NCBI GenBank assembly: GCA_002373975.1
Contig: DFKZ01000135.1
Span: forward strand, 1-51,410
Length of the DNA: 51,410 nucleotides
Direction of reading: 5' to 3'
Source: Lachnospiraceae bacterium UBA3632
GTDB taxonomy: Bacteria; Bacillota; Clostridia; Lachnospirales; Lachnospiraceae
Shown: positions 6,202-14,656 of the stretch, one piece after another
Numbering within the stretch: position 1 is the stretch's first letter
How the letters are laid out: each line of letters starts with the position of its first letter
The notes under the pieces: generated by a model
Databases searched by the model: none
Seen by the model: the letters and a program-made list of their open reading frames with translations, nothing else
What the model was told of the DNA's origin: nothing
Position numbers and translations under genes: made by a program

Positions 6202-7245
6202 ATGAAGAGTTTTCTTAAAGGATTGATCGATATCAAAAACTGGAAAAAAAGGACCAAGACTACCTGGGTGATAGTGTTGATCATCATTGCGGCATGCATC
6301 GTCCTGTCTTTCTTAAAGCCGTCGGAAGCGGATATGAAGTCCATGGCTTCAAAAGAAATGCAGGAGATGATAAAGGCTGACGAGGGAAGCTCAAGAAAAA
6401 GAGTTACCATCACATACAACAGCCTTATAATAGTGAACTATTGCTCATTTTCCACTTCCGGAGCAAAGGAGATCACCGAGAGATATGTGGGATTTGTAGG
6501 CAGAGCGTTCCAGGCAGATAAGGGATTTGGAAAATTTGCCGGACAGATGGTCAATTATACTTACCGTATGCTGGGCTGCGGAGAGAATATCCTTCACGGT
6601 GCTAAGCTTACTTTGTTTTTGACTACTGCCTCGACACTTATTGGTGTTATTCTGGGAACGCTTCTTGCCCTCGGAAAGATATCGAAAAATAAAATACTGA
6701 GCAAAGCCTGCTCCGCTTATATCTTTTTCTTTAGGGGAACTCCTCTTATGATCCAGCTGTTTGTGATCTATTACACGCTTCCCGCGGTGTTCGGGTATGC
6801 GTGGAGGGATCTTTTCAACGCGGCTGACAATCAGGCTGTATACAAGGGCGCGTTTATCGCCGCTCTTATAGCATACGGACTTAACTCGGGTGCGTACTGT
6901 GCCGAGATAGTGCGCGCTGCGATCCAGTCCATAGAAAAGGGACAGCATGAAGCGGCAAAGGCACTCGGCCTGTCCTATTCACAGACCATGAGGCTTATCA
7001 TCATACCGCAGTCCGTCCGCAGAATGGTACCGCCGATCTGTAACGAATTCATTATGATGCTGAAAGATGCTTCGCTGGTATTTGCCATCTCCCTTATGGA
7101 TATTACGACTATCTCCAAGAACATCATGACAAGCGAGATATCATATATTGTATTCCTGCCGGCGCTGGTTATTTATCTGATAATCACAGCCTTTTTCACC
7201 TGGATATTCAACGCGATCGAGAAGAAATTCTCGCTGTATGAGTAA
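6202..7245 (+). CDS. Amino-acid ABC transporter permease with long N-terminal extension
   Basis: This is a HisM/GlnP-type membrane permease. The C-terminal 220 residues carry the family features: repeated transmembrane helices, FFRGTPLMIQLFVIYY, and the EAA loop EKGQHEAAKALGLSYSQTMR that contacts the ATPase. The first 130 or so residues are unusual: an extra transmembrane segment near 25-43, then a soluble polar region (ADMKSMASKEMQEM) before the canonical start of the domain. Family members are usually 215-240 residues, so this one is about 345. Start 6202 is preferred because GGATGG is 5 bases upstream; TTG 6190 is possible. Confidence 0.9.
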   Translation: MKSFLKGLIDIKNWKKRTKTTWVIVLIIIAACIVLSFLKPSEADMKSMASKEMQEMIKADEGSSRKRVTITYNSLIIVNYCSFSTSGAKEITERYVGFVGRAFQADKGFGKFAGQMVNYTYRMLGCGENILHGAKLTLFLTTASTLIGVILGTLLALGKISKNKILSKACSAYIFFFRGTPLMIQLFVIYYTLPAVFGYAWRDLFNAADNQAVYKGAFIAALIAYGLNSGAYCAEIVRAAIQSIEKGQHEAAKALGLSYSQTMRLIIIPQSVRRMVPPICNEFIMMLKDASLVFAISLMDITTISKNIMTSEISYIVFLPALVIYLIITAFFTWIFNAIEKKFSLYE

Positions 7246-7256
7246 GGAGGCACGCT

Positions 7257-8033
7257 ATGGATAATTACGAATACATACTTGAAACCGAGCATGTCAGCAA
7301 GAATTTCGGAAATCTGGTGGTTTTAAAGGATATCAACCTGAAGGTTAAAAAGGGAGAAGTGATCTGTATAATAGGCCCCTCCGGCGCCGGGAAATCAACT
7401 TATCTTCGTTCCCTGAACCAGCTTGAAAAGATTTCCTCAGGAAAGATCTTTATAAAAGGAGATCTTTTCCTGCATCGCGAAAAAGATCGAACGGTAGAGA
7501 GAATCGACAAAAAAACACAGCAGCAGCTCCTTCTGGAGATGGGAATGTGCTTCCAGAGGTTCAATCTTTTCCCCCATAAAACGGTGCTGGAGAATATATG
7601 CCTTGCCCCCGTTCAGGTAAAACATGAGGACAAGGAAACCGTTAAAAAAGAGGCTATGGAGCTCCTCAAAAAGGTTGGTCTTGCGGAGAAGGCGGATGAG
7701 TTTCCTAACCGCTTATCCGGAGGTCAGCAGCAAAGGGTGGCTATTGCAAGAGCGCTTGCCATGAAGCCCGAGATCATGCTTTTCGATGAGCCCACTTCGG
7801 CACTCGATCCCGAGCTTGTCGGAGATGTTCTGCAGGTTATGAAAGACCTCGCAAATGAAGGAATGACCATGCTTGTGGTCACTCATGAAATGGGATTTGC
7901 AAAAGAGGTGGCAGATAGAGTATTATTTATGGCTGACGGAATCATTGCTGAGGAAGGAAGCCCGGATAAAATATTCAACAATCCCGAGAATCCAAGAACT
8001 CAGAGCTTTTTAAAGTCGATTCTGAACGTTTAG
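7257..8033 (+). CDS. Amino-acid ABC transporter ATP-binding protein (GlnQ/HisP type)
   Basis: The 258-residue ATPase powers the transporter encoded by the two preceding genes. Walker A is GPSGAGKST (40-48), the Q-loop is in CFQRFNLFPHKTVLENI, the ABC signature is LSGGQQQRVAIARAL, and Walker B with the D-loop is FDEPTSALDPE, followed by the switch His in VVTHEMGFA. The polar-amino-acid subgroup is recognisable from FNLFPHKTVLEN. A small insert near 67-85 (FLHREKDRTVER) is longer than usual. An AAGGAGG stands before the ATG, 12 bases after the permease stop. Confidence 0.95.
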   Translation: MDNYEYILETEHVSKNFGNLVVLKDINLKVKKGEVICIIGPSGAGKSTYLRSLNQLEKISSGKIFIKGDLFLHREKDRTVERIDKKTQQQLLLEMGMCFQRFNLFPHKTVLENICLAPVQVKHEDKETVKKEAMELLKKVGLAEKADEFPNRLSGGQQQRVAIARALAMKPEIMLFDEPTSALDPELVGDVLQVMKDLANEGMTMLVVTHEMGFAKEVADRVLFMADGIIAEEGSPDKIFNNPENPRTQSFLKSILNV

Positions 8034-8052
8034 GGAGAGTTGTACCCGGATC

Positions 8053-8973
8053 ATGAGATCAAAACAGATCAGAAGTTCATTATTACTGGCATTAACAGCA
8101 GCCATCTGGGGTGTGGCATTTGTCGCCCAGACGACGGGAGGAAACGCGGTAGGACCCTTTTCCTTTAATTCCGTCAGGTCTATTATCGGATCGGTTGTGT
8201 TATTGCCGGTAATTTTTGTTTTGGATAAACTCGGTCTTTCAGCAAGAAGACCCAAAAGCAAAGAGGATTATAAAAAACTGTGGATCGGCGGAGGACTGGT
8301 GGGACTGTCGCTCTTTTTCGCCGCAAACGCCCAGCAGGTTGGGATATACCTCGGCGCCCAGGTAAGTAAAGCAGGCTTTCTGACAGCGCTGTACATTATT
8401 CTTGTCCCCATTCTGGGCTTGTTCGTTAAGAAGAAATGCGGATGGAATATCTGGCTCGGAGTGGGAATAAGCCTTGTCGGAATGTACTTTTTGTGCATGA
8501 ACGGGGGATTCGCGCTTCAGTGGATGGACCTGGCACTTATAGCGTCTGCTTTTCTGTTTTCCATACAGATCCTTCTGATCGATCATTTCAGCCCTCAGAT
8601 GGATCCGGTGAGGCTGTCGTCCATCGAATTCCTTGTGTGCGGGGTTTTGTCGGGAATACCCGCAGCTTTGATCGATATCCCTTCAAGGGGTGGGATCAGC
8701 TGCTGGCTTGCGGATTTTGCCGGTTGGAACGCTTGGATCCCGATTCTTTATGCCGGCGTGTTATCAAGCGGAGTAGCCTACACTCTTCAGGTAGTGGCCC
8801 AGCCCGGACTCAATCCCACGATAGCGTCGCTTATTATGAGTTTCGAGGCGGTGTTTGGCACGATCGCAGGATGGCTTATTCTCCACCAGCGGCTCACCGC
8901 CAGAGAAATAATCGGATGCCTGCTCATGTTTGCCGCCATCGTTATCGCACAGCTTCCGCTCAGCCGCAAATAA
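8053..8973 (+). CDS. EamA/DMT-family transporter
   Basis: The 306-residue integral membrane protein has ten predicted hydrophobic segments arranged as two EamA repeats (about 8-145 and 157-300), as in drug/metabolite exporters of the DMT superfamily. Typical phrases are AAIWGVAFVAQ at the start of repeat 1, and SSGVAYTLQVVAQ with a late FEAVFGTIAGWLILHQRLTARE in repeat 2. It follows the amino-acid transporter by 19 bases on the same strand, so coexpression is likely. An exported amino acid or metabolite would fit that context but is not shown. No catalytic residues apply. Confidence 0.88.
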   Translation: MRSKQIRSSLLLALTAAIWGVAFVAQTTGGNAVGPFSFNSVRSIIGSVVLLPVIFVLDKLGLSARRPKSKEDYKKLWIGGGLVGLSLFFAANAQQVGIYLGAQVSKAGFLTALYIILVPILGLFVKKKCGWNIWLGVGISLVGMYFLCMNGGFALQWMDLALIASAFLFSIQILLIDHFSPQMDPVRLSSIEFLVCGVLSGIPAALIDIPSRGGISCWLADFAGWNAWIPILYAGVLSSGVAYTLQVVAQPGLNPTIASLIMSFEAVFGTIAGWLILHQRLTAREIIGCLLMFAAIVIAQLPLSRK

Positions 8974-9001
8974 ACCCTAAGGCTATATGTATTGATTTGT
9001 G

Positions 9002-9030
9002 TTCACAACGTTGAAATATTATGGTATAAT
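9002..9030 (+). promoter_or_regulatory. Extended -10 promoter for the DUF3048 gene
   Basis: TTCACA (9002-9007) and TATAAT (9025-9030) are 17 bases apart, and TGG precedes the -10, giving an extended -10 element. Transcription would begin near 9037, about 57 bases before the ATG. Confidence 0.6.
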
Positions 9031-9093
9031 GACAATTTGTGAGAATGCGATTTGTGAGGCGGAGGGAGAAATCCATCAGAAGGAAAAGATGTA

Positions 9094-10296
9094 ATGAAGA
9101 ATAAAGTAATGGGAATTTTGCTGGCAGGAGCAATGCTTCTGGCAGCTACAGCCTGCACTAAAGAGGAGGTTATAACTCCGGATCCTCCCGAGCCGGTTGT
9201 TAAAGAAGATCCGGTGGAACCCGGGCCAAATATTACGGATGCGGTTGTTACAGATCCCGATGAAACCCCTGTCATCGAGGAGCGAACAGTCGTTGACGGA
9301 AAGAAGCAGAGTTATCTTACCGGAGAGTGGAAAGATGAGGCGGTTGTAGACAGACGCCCCATGGCTGTAATGATACCGGACAATAAGCCGGCATTACCGC
9401 AGTACGGCATATCCAAGGCAAGCGTGATATTCGAAGCACCGATGGAAGCTTATGAATGCACCAGGCTTATGGCTATCCTGGAAGATTACGATGAGCTTGA
9501 TCATATCGGCCCGGTCAGAAGTGCGCGACTATATTTTATGGAGTATTCACTCCCATATGATGCCATTTATTGTAACTGGGGAATTGCGCTCGTACCCGGG
9601 GCAAAGGAGTTGATCAACTCCGACAGGATCCACAACATATCTCAGGCTGTAGAAGGAATCGATAACCCTTCCCAGGAAGCCTTTGACCGTGATCAGGAGA
9701 GAAAAGATCTGGGATATTCTCTTGAATTCACAGGCATCATGACGATCGACGGATATAATGCCGCGTTGGACCGTATGGGATATAGAAAGACTCACGACGA
9801 CCTTTTTGAACAGCCTTTTATATTTGCTCAGGAGGGTTATATATCCGGATATTCGGAAATGCCCGATGCCAAAACGATCTATCCCGGCGGAAAGCAGGGT
9901 CAGGGCGGATACGGACAGACAAGTCCATACTTTGTGTATAATGAAACAGATCATTTATATCACAGATATCAGCTCAACGAGCCCCAGATAGACGAATACA
10001 ATAACGAAGAGCTGACCTGCCGTAATGTTATTTTTTTGGTTACCGTCGGTGACAGATATAACGAAAATACCGGGTATCTTTGGTTTTCTGTAAAGGGAAG
10101 CGATTCGATGGCAGGTGGTCCCGCGTTTTTCTTTACAGAGGGAAAGTCCATCGAAGGATATTGGCTGAAAGATGAAACCGATGACGGAGCTTACCATTAT
10201 TACGACAAACAGAATAATGAGATAATATTTAATCAGGGAAAGACTTGGGTTTGTCTGATCAACAATTCTTTCTTTGAAAGTATAGTCATCGAATAA
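9094..10296 (+). CDS. DUF3048-domain lipoprotein (YerB-like)
   Basis: The 400-residue protein has a signal peptide with lipobox TAC (Cys21) and an acidic, Pro-rich linker (about 25-85). The DUF3048 domain follows: RRPMAVMIPDNKPALPQYGI, then ASVIFEAPMEAYECTRLMAIL and GPVRSARLYFMEY, which are family hallmarks, and the C-terminal DUF3048_C half ending near TWVCLI. It is expected on the outer face of the membrane. The biochemical role of DUF3048 is unknown. It is a single transcription unit, with a promoter at 9002-9030 and a terminator immediately after. Confidence 0.88.
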   Translation: MKNKVMGILLAGAMLLAATACTKEEVITPDPPEPVVKEDPVEPGPNITDAVVTDPDETPVIEERTVVDGKKQSYLTGEWKDEAVVDRRPMAVMIPDNKPALPQYGISKASVIFEAPMEAYECTRLMAILEDYDELDHIGPVRSARLYFMEYSLPYDAIYCNWGIALVPGAKELINSDRIHNISQAVEGIDNPSQEAFDRDQERKDLGYSLEFTGIMTIDGYNAALDRMGYRKTHDDLFEQPFIFAQEGYISGYSEMPDAKTIYPGGKQGQGGYGQTSPYFVYNETDHLYHRYQLNEPQIDEYNNEELTCRNVIFLVTVGDRYNENTGYLWFSVKGSDSMAGGPAFFFTEGKSIEGYWLKDETDDGAYHYYDKQNNEIIFNQGKTWVCLINNSFFESIVIE

Positions 10297-10306
10297 ATAA
10301 TATGAA

Positions 10307-10340
10307 GGGGAGCGCCGCATATTGTGGTGCTCCCCTTTGT
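10307..10340 (+). terminator. Intrinsic terminator after the DUF3048 gene
   Basis: The arms GGGGAGCGCC (10307-10316) and GGTGCTCCCC (10326-10335) pair with one G-T wobble around a 9-base loop and are followed by TTT. It separates this gene from the deaminase gene downstream. Confidence 0.75.
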
Positions 10341-10372
10341 CAAAACGGTGTGAAAATCTCAAGGGGAAGCAT

Positions 10373-11668
10373 ATGAACATACGCCTGTACAACGCAAGAA
10401 TCCTTACAATGGAAGAGGGAAGAGATCTGTTCAGAGGGGAGATCTGGATCAAGAACGACAGGATAGCATACGTGGGAGCCATCGAGGAGATAGAGGAAGA
10501 AGGCCCCGGCCTGCCTCACATCAAGTGGGACTACGAGCTTGACTGTGAAAACAATCTTTTGATGCCCGGCTTTAAAAATGCACACACCCATTCCGGAATG
10601 ACCTTTTTGAGATCCTATGCGGATGACCTTCCGCTCAGCGAATGGCTCACCAAGAAGGTATTTCCCTACGAAGAGAAGCTTTCCACCGGAGATATATATG
10701 AATTTACCCGCCTAGCGATCATGGAGTACGTTACCAGTGGGATCACCTCTATTTTTGATATGTATCTTTCTCCCGATGCAATTGCGGAGGCTTGCAGGGA
10801 TACCGGAATGAGATGTGTTCTCTGCGGAAATGTTAATGATCACACATCGAGCCCCGAAAAGATGGCAGATGAATACGAGAGGCTCAACAGCTTTAATCCG
10901 CTCATCACATATCGTCTCGGGATCCATGCGGAATACACCTGTTCCAAGGAGCTGATCGACAGTGTCTGCTCCGTTGTGCACAGATATAAAGCCCCTTTTT
11001 ACTGTCATCTGAGTGAGACCAGGGACGAGGTGGAAGACTGCAGGAAACGCTATGGCCTGACACCGGCAAGATATCTTGACGAAGTAGGTCTTTTTGAATA
11101 TGGCGGAGGCGTATTCCACGGAGTGCATCTCACCGAGGAGGAGATGGATATCCTTGCAATGAGAGATGTATCGGTTATCACCAACCCCGGATCCAATCTT
11201 AAACTTGCCAGCGGTATCGCACCTGTTGCAAAGCTTGCGGAAAAAGGGATAAATCTTGCAATTGGAACCGACGGAGCCGCAAGCAATAATGCTCTGGACA
11301 TGTTCAGGGAGATGTATCTTGTAAGCACTCTCTCCAAGATCAGAGAAAATGATGCGGCAAGTTTTGATGCAACCAAAGTGATCAAAATGGCTACATGGGG
11401 CGGAGCTCAGGCTATGGGGCTGAGAGATGCCAATGTTCTTGCGACAGGTAAATATGCTGATATCATAATGATAGATATGCATCAGCCCAACATGCAGCCC
11501 GAAAATAATATCGTCAAAAATATTGTCTACAGCGGAAGCAAGAAAAATGTGAAGATGACAATGATCGGCGGAAAGATCCTATACGCAGAGGGAAGATACA
11601 ACATAGGCGAGAGCCCCGAAAGAATATATGAGAACTGCAACAGGATCGCAGAGAGGATACTTGCATAG
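10373..11668 (+). CDS. mtaD: Amidohydrolase, MtaD-like (methylthioadenosine/S-adenosylhomocysteine deaminase family)
   Basis: The 431-residue metal-dependent hydrolase belongs to the MtaD/SsnA/TrzN branch of the amidohydrolase superfamily. Metal ligands are in NAHTHSGM (His71, His73), the CHLSE motif in the middle, and GTDGAASNN with the metal Asp; LPLSEWL after the first motif is typical of MtaD. Members deaminate adenine nucleosides such as 5'-methylthioadenosine, 5'-deoxyadenosine and S-adenosylhomocysteine, and the exact substrate here is not certain. ATG 10373 is chosen for AGGGG upstream and for the standard N-terminus (IRLYNARILTM). Its stop touches the exonuclease III start, so the two are coupled. 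Confidence 0.85.
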   Translation: MNIRLYNARILTMEEGRDLFRGEIWIKNDRIAYVGAIEEIEEEGPGLPHIKWDYELDCENNLLMPGFKNAHTHSGMTFLRSYADDLPLSEWLTKKVFPYEEKLSTGDIYEFTRLAIMEYVTSGITSIFDMYLSPDAIAEACRDTGMRCVLCGNVNDHTSSPEKMADEYERLNSFNPLITYRLGIHAEYTCSKELIDSVCSVVHRYKAPFYCHLSETRDEVEDCRKRYGLTPARYLDEVGLFEYGGGVFHGVHLTEEEMDILAMRDVSVITNPGSNLKLASGIAPVAKLAEKGINLAIGTDGAASNNALDMFREMYLVSTLSKIRENDAASFDATKVIKMATWGGAQAMGLRDANVLATGKYADIIMIDMHQPNMQPENNIVKNIVYSGSKKNVKMTMIGGKILYAEGRYNIGESPERIYENCNRIAERILA

Positions 11669-12424
11669 ATGAAATTTGTTTCGTGGAATGTTAACGGATT
11701 AAGAGCAGCCATCGGTAAAGGCTTTATGGAGAGTTTTGAAAAACTGGATGCGGACATTTTCTGCCTGCAGGAGACTAAGCTTTCCGAAGGTCAGCTCGAC
11801 ATAGAATTAAATGGATATCATCAGTACTGGAATTATGCGGAGAAGAAGGGTTACAGCGGAACAGCCGTGTTCACAAAGAAGGAGCCCTTAAATGTTACAT
11901 ATGGGATCGGTATCCCGGAACATGATAAAGAAGGCAGAGTGATCACGCTTGAATTTGAAGATTTTTACTTTATCACGGTATATGTTCCGAACTCCCAGAG
12001 GGAGCTGACCAGACTGGCATACCGGCAGGAATGGGAGGCGGCTTTTCTTTCGTACATATTGAAACTGGAAGAAAAAAAGCCGGTTATCTATTGCGGCGAT
12101 CTGAATGTTGCGCATAATGAGATAGACCTTAAAAACCCCTCATCCAATCATCATAACGCAGGGTTTACCGACGAGGAAAGAGAGTGCTTTTCAAAAGTGC
12201 TGGAGAGCGGATATATAGACACTTTCAGGTATTTTTATCCCGACAGAAAGGATATCTATTCCTGGTGGTCATATATGTTCCATGCGAGGGAGAATAACGC
12301 CGGATGGCGTATCGACTATTTTGTTGCTTCAAAAAAGCTCGAAGGCAGGCTTAAAGGCGCGGATATCCACTGTGATATCATGGGCTCGGACCATTGTCCG
12401 GTAGAGCTTGAGATATCAGATTAA
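11669..12424 (+). CDS. xth: Exodeoxyribonuclease III (AP endonuclease, Xth family)
   Basis: The 251-residue enzyme cuts DNA 5' to abasic sites and has 3'-5' exonuclease activity in base-excision repair. Family motifs are complete: SWNVNGLRA at 5-13 with Asn7, LQETKL with the metal Glu35, YCGDLNVAHNEIDL with the Asp-Asn pair, the WWSYMF segment before WRIDYF, and GSDHCPV with the catalytic Asp-His near the end. Length is normal. The ATG directly follows the TAG of the deaminase gene with no gap, suggesting translational coupling. Confidence 0.96.
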   Translation: MKFVSWNVNGLRAAIGKGFMESFEKLDADIFCLQETKLSEGQLDIELNGYHQYWNYAEKKGYSGTAVFTKKEPLNVTYGIGIPEHDKEGRVITLEFEDFYFITVYVPNSQRELTRLAYRQEWEAAFLSYILKLEEKKPVIYCGDLNVAHNEIDLKNPSSNHHNAGFTDEERECFSKVLESGYIDTFRYFYPDRKDIYSWWSYMFHARENNAGWRIDYFVASKKLEGRLKGADIHCDIMGSDHCPVELEISD

Positions 12425-12509
12425 AATAATAGATTGAATAAAGATTGTAAGACTGAAAGAAAAGACCGGATCACAATACTGAAATAATAGACAGATAGAG
12501 AGATTTTAA

Positions 12510-14627
12510 ATGGATTATGGCAATTATGAGGTTTCGGACGCCCGGATGGAAGAAGAGCTGGAGAGGGCGCGAGCGCTCCAGAGGCGGATGGAAGACCTCT
12601 ATGTAGAGACTTTTCGGATTCTTTGCAACAAAAAGAATCCTTCAAATATAAAAAAACTGGATAAAAAGATAAATTCCACCGGAAATGTCGTAAAGAACGC
12701 ACTTTACGGATACCAGTACGCGGATCTGTATCCGAGGATACTGGCGATGATGTCGGCAATAGCACTTCAGCCGCCCGCACAAAAAAAACACCTTGAAGAG
12801 GAAACAGAAAACCTTATCAGAACTGTTGCCGGAAAAGACTGGGAGATCCTGGCGATAACCAGAAGTGACGATGCAATAGAGAGCTACCTTGACTTTGTAT
12901 CGGATCCCCGAAACCGGAATATTATCACCAAAGGGGCTCCTATCGAGGAGAAATTCACCAAGTTCTATGATCGCAAGATAAAAATGCAGATCATGGGGCT
13001 GGTACAGACCGATCCTACGGCAGAGTATGTAGAGACAAGGGCTATGACCCGGGAATTCCATCTTCATGTGGGACCGACGAATTCCGGAAAAACCTACGAA
13101 GCGATACAGCATCTCAAGGATGCACAAAAGGGAGTGTACCTTTCACCGCTCAGGCTTCTTGCCCTGGAGATATACGATACTCTGAACGAGGCGGGAACCC
13201 CCACTTCTATGAAGACCGGAGAGGAACATATAACAGTTGAGAACAGCAGAGTGCTTTCCCAGACTGTCGAGACGCTTAATCTTGATGAGGAATATGACAT
13301 AGCTGTTATAGATGAGTGCCAGATGATCTCCGACCCCGAGAGAGGTGCGGCCTGGTCGAGGGCTATCCTTGGAGTAAAAGCAAAGGAAATATACCTTCTG
13401 TCAAGCGATAATGTTACGGAGCTTTTAACCGAGATAATCGACACTTGCGGCGATACGTATGACATTACCCATCATCAGAGAAAAACGGGACTGGAAGTAG
13501 AGGACGAACCTTTTATCCTGAGTGAGAGTAACCGTGTTACAAGAGACCAGATCCGCCCGGGGGACTGCTACATCCTCTTTTCAAAAAAGAGAGTGCTTGA
13601 TCTTGCGGCAAGATTTGAACAGATGGGCGTAAAAGCCAGCGTAATATACGGAAAGCTCCCGCCCGAGACCCGTAAATCCGAAGTCAGAAGATTTGCCAAC
13701 GGAGAGACCAAGATAGTAATCTCCACAGATGCGATCGGTATGGGTATCAATCTCCCGATCCACAGGATCATATTTGCCGAGAGCTGGAAGTTTGACGGGC
13801 AGACAAGAAGAGACTTAAAGCCCGACGAGATACTGCAGATAGCCGGCAGAGCCGGAAGATTCGGAAAATACGATACCGGATATGTTACGACCACTGATCC
13901 GGAATTCCTTCCCGTGTTGAAAAAGACAATAGGGAAGCCTCTTCCCCAGATACATTCCGCTATTCTCGGATTCCCCAGAATGCTGGTTAATCTGGATGCT
14001 ACTCTGAGCGAGATACTTACAGTGTGGTACAACATTCATCCGCAAAAGCCCTACGAAAAAATGAAGATCGACCGCATGCTCACTTTGTACAGAACGTTAA
14101 AAGATCAGAGCCTTGATTTTGATCTCATCTATGGAGACAGCGACAACAAAAAGGACATCATTTATGATATGATCTCCTGCCCCATAGACGAAGGAAACCC
14201 CAGAGTGCTTGATCAGTGGGTACAGTACTGCCTCACTTATGCGGCGGATATTTCCCTTGAAAAGCCCTCATTTCCCAGAACGGGAAACAACGGACTTGAA
14301 AAGCTGGAAACATATTATAAACTACTTGAACTCTATCATCTGTTTTCCGTCCACATGGGAAAGATAATGGACGAAGAGTGGCTGATGGAAGAAAAAAAGA
14401 ATACCGAGCTTGAGATAGAAGACTACCTGAGCGGTAACAAGAATAAGTTCATCAAGAGATGTAAAGACTGTTCCAGACAGCTTCCGATGGGCTATGGCTA
14501 TGAAAGATGCAAGGCCTGCAGAGCCGCGTTCGAAGCCGCCAGGATGATTCCCGGAGCAAAGTACGGAAAACAGCTTGCAGCCGCAAAGAACAGAAACGGA
14601 CGAAAAAGATCGGACAGGTACAGATAG
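12510..14627 (+). CDS. SUV3-like DExH RNA helicase with C-terminal zinc motif
   Basis: The 705-residue protein carries the SUV3-type superfamily 2 core. Walker A is GPTNSGKT (188-195), motif II is DECQ (268-271, a DExH variant), SSDN is in the motif III region, STDAIGMGINLPI matches motif V, and QIAGRAGRFG is the motif VI hallmark of SUV3. An all-alpha N-terminal region of about 180 residues precedes the helicase. The C-terminus has CKDC and CKAC pairs spaced like a zinc ribbon, then a basic tail. SUV3 in mitochondria works with exoribonucleases in RNA decay; a similar bacterial role is inference. No nuclease gene is adjacent. Length is within the range of bacterial SUV3-like proteins. Confidence 0.85.
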   Translation: MDYGNYEVSDARMEEELERARALQRRMEDLYVETFRILCNKKNPSNIKKLDKKINSTGNVVKNALYGYQYADLYPRILAMMSAIALQPPAQKKHLEEETENLIRTVAGKDWEILAITRSDDAIESYLDFVSDPRNRNIITKGAPIEEKFTKFYDRKIKMQIMGLVQTDPTAEYVETRAMTREFHLHVGPTNSGKTYEAIQHLKDAQKGVYLSPLRLLALEIYDTLNEAGTPTSMKTGEEHITVENSRVLSQTVETLNLDEEYDIAVIDECQMISDPERGAAWSRAILGVKAKEIYLLSSDNVTELLTEIIDTCGDTYDITHHQRKTGLEVEDEPFILSESNRVTRDQIRPGDCYILFSKKRVLDLAARFEQMGVKASVIYGKLPPETRKSEVRRFANGETKIVISTDAIGMGINLPIHRIIFAESWKFDGQTRRDLKPDEILQIAGRAGRFGKYDTGYVTTTDPEFLPVLKKTIGKPLPQIHSAILGFPRMLVNLDATLSEILTVWYNIHPQKPYEKMKIDRMLTLYRTLKDQSLDFDLIYGDSDNKKDIIYDMISCPIDEGNPRVLDQWVQYCLTYAADISLEKPSFPRTGNNGLEKLETYYKLLELYHLFSVHMGKIMDEEWLMEEKKNTELEIEDYLSGNKNKFIKRCKDCSRQLPMGYGYERCKACRAAFEAARMIPGAKYGKQLAAAKNRNGRKRSDRYR

Positions 14628-14656
14628 AATACAAATATAAACCGGAGGAAAAAAAG

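Noticed and set aside
8436..9014. 192-codon frame on the plus strand inside the EamA gene
   Set aside because: It is out of frame with a clearly recognisable membrane transporter, and its composition (many Arg, Cys and His) is typical of a shadow frame.
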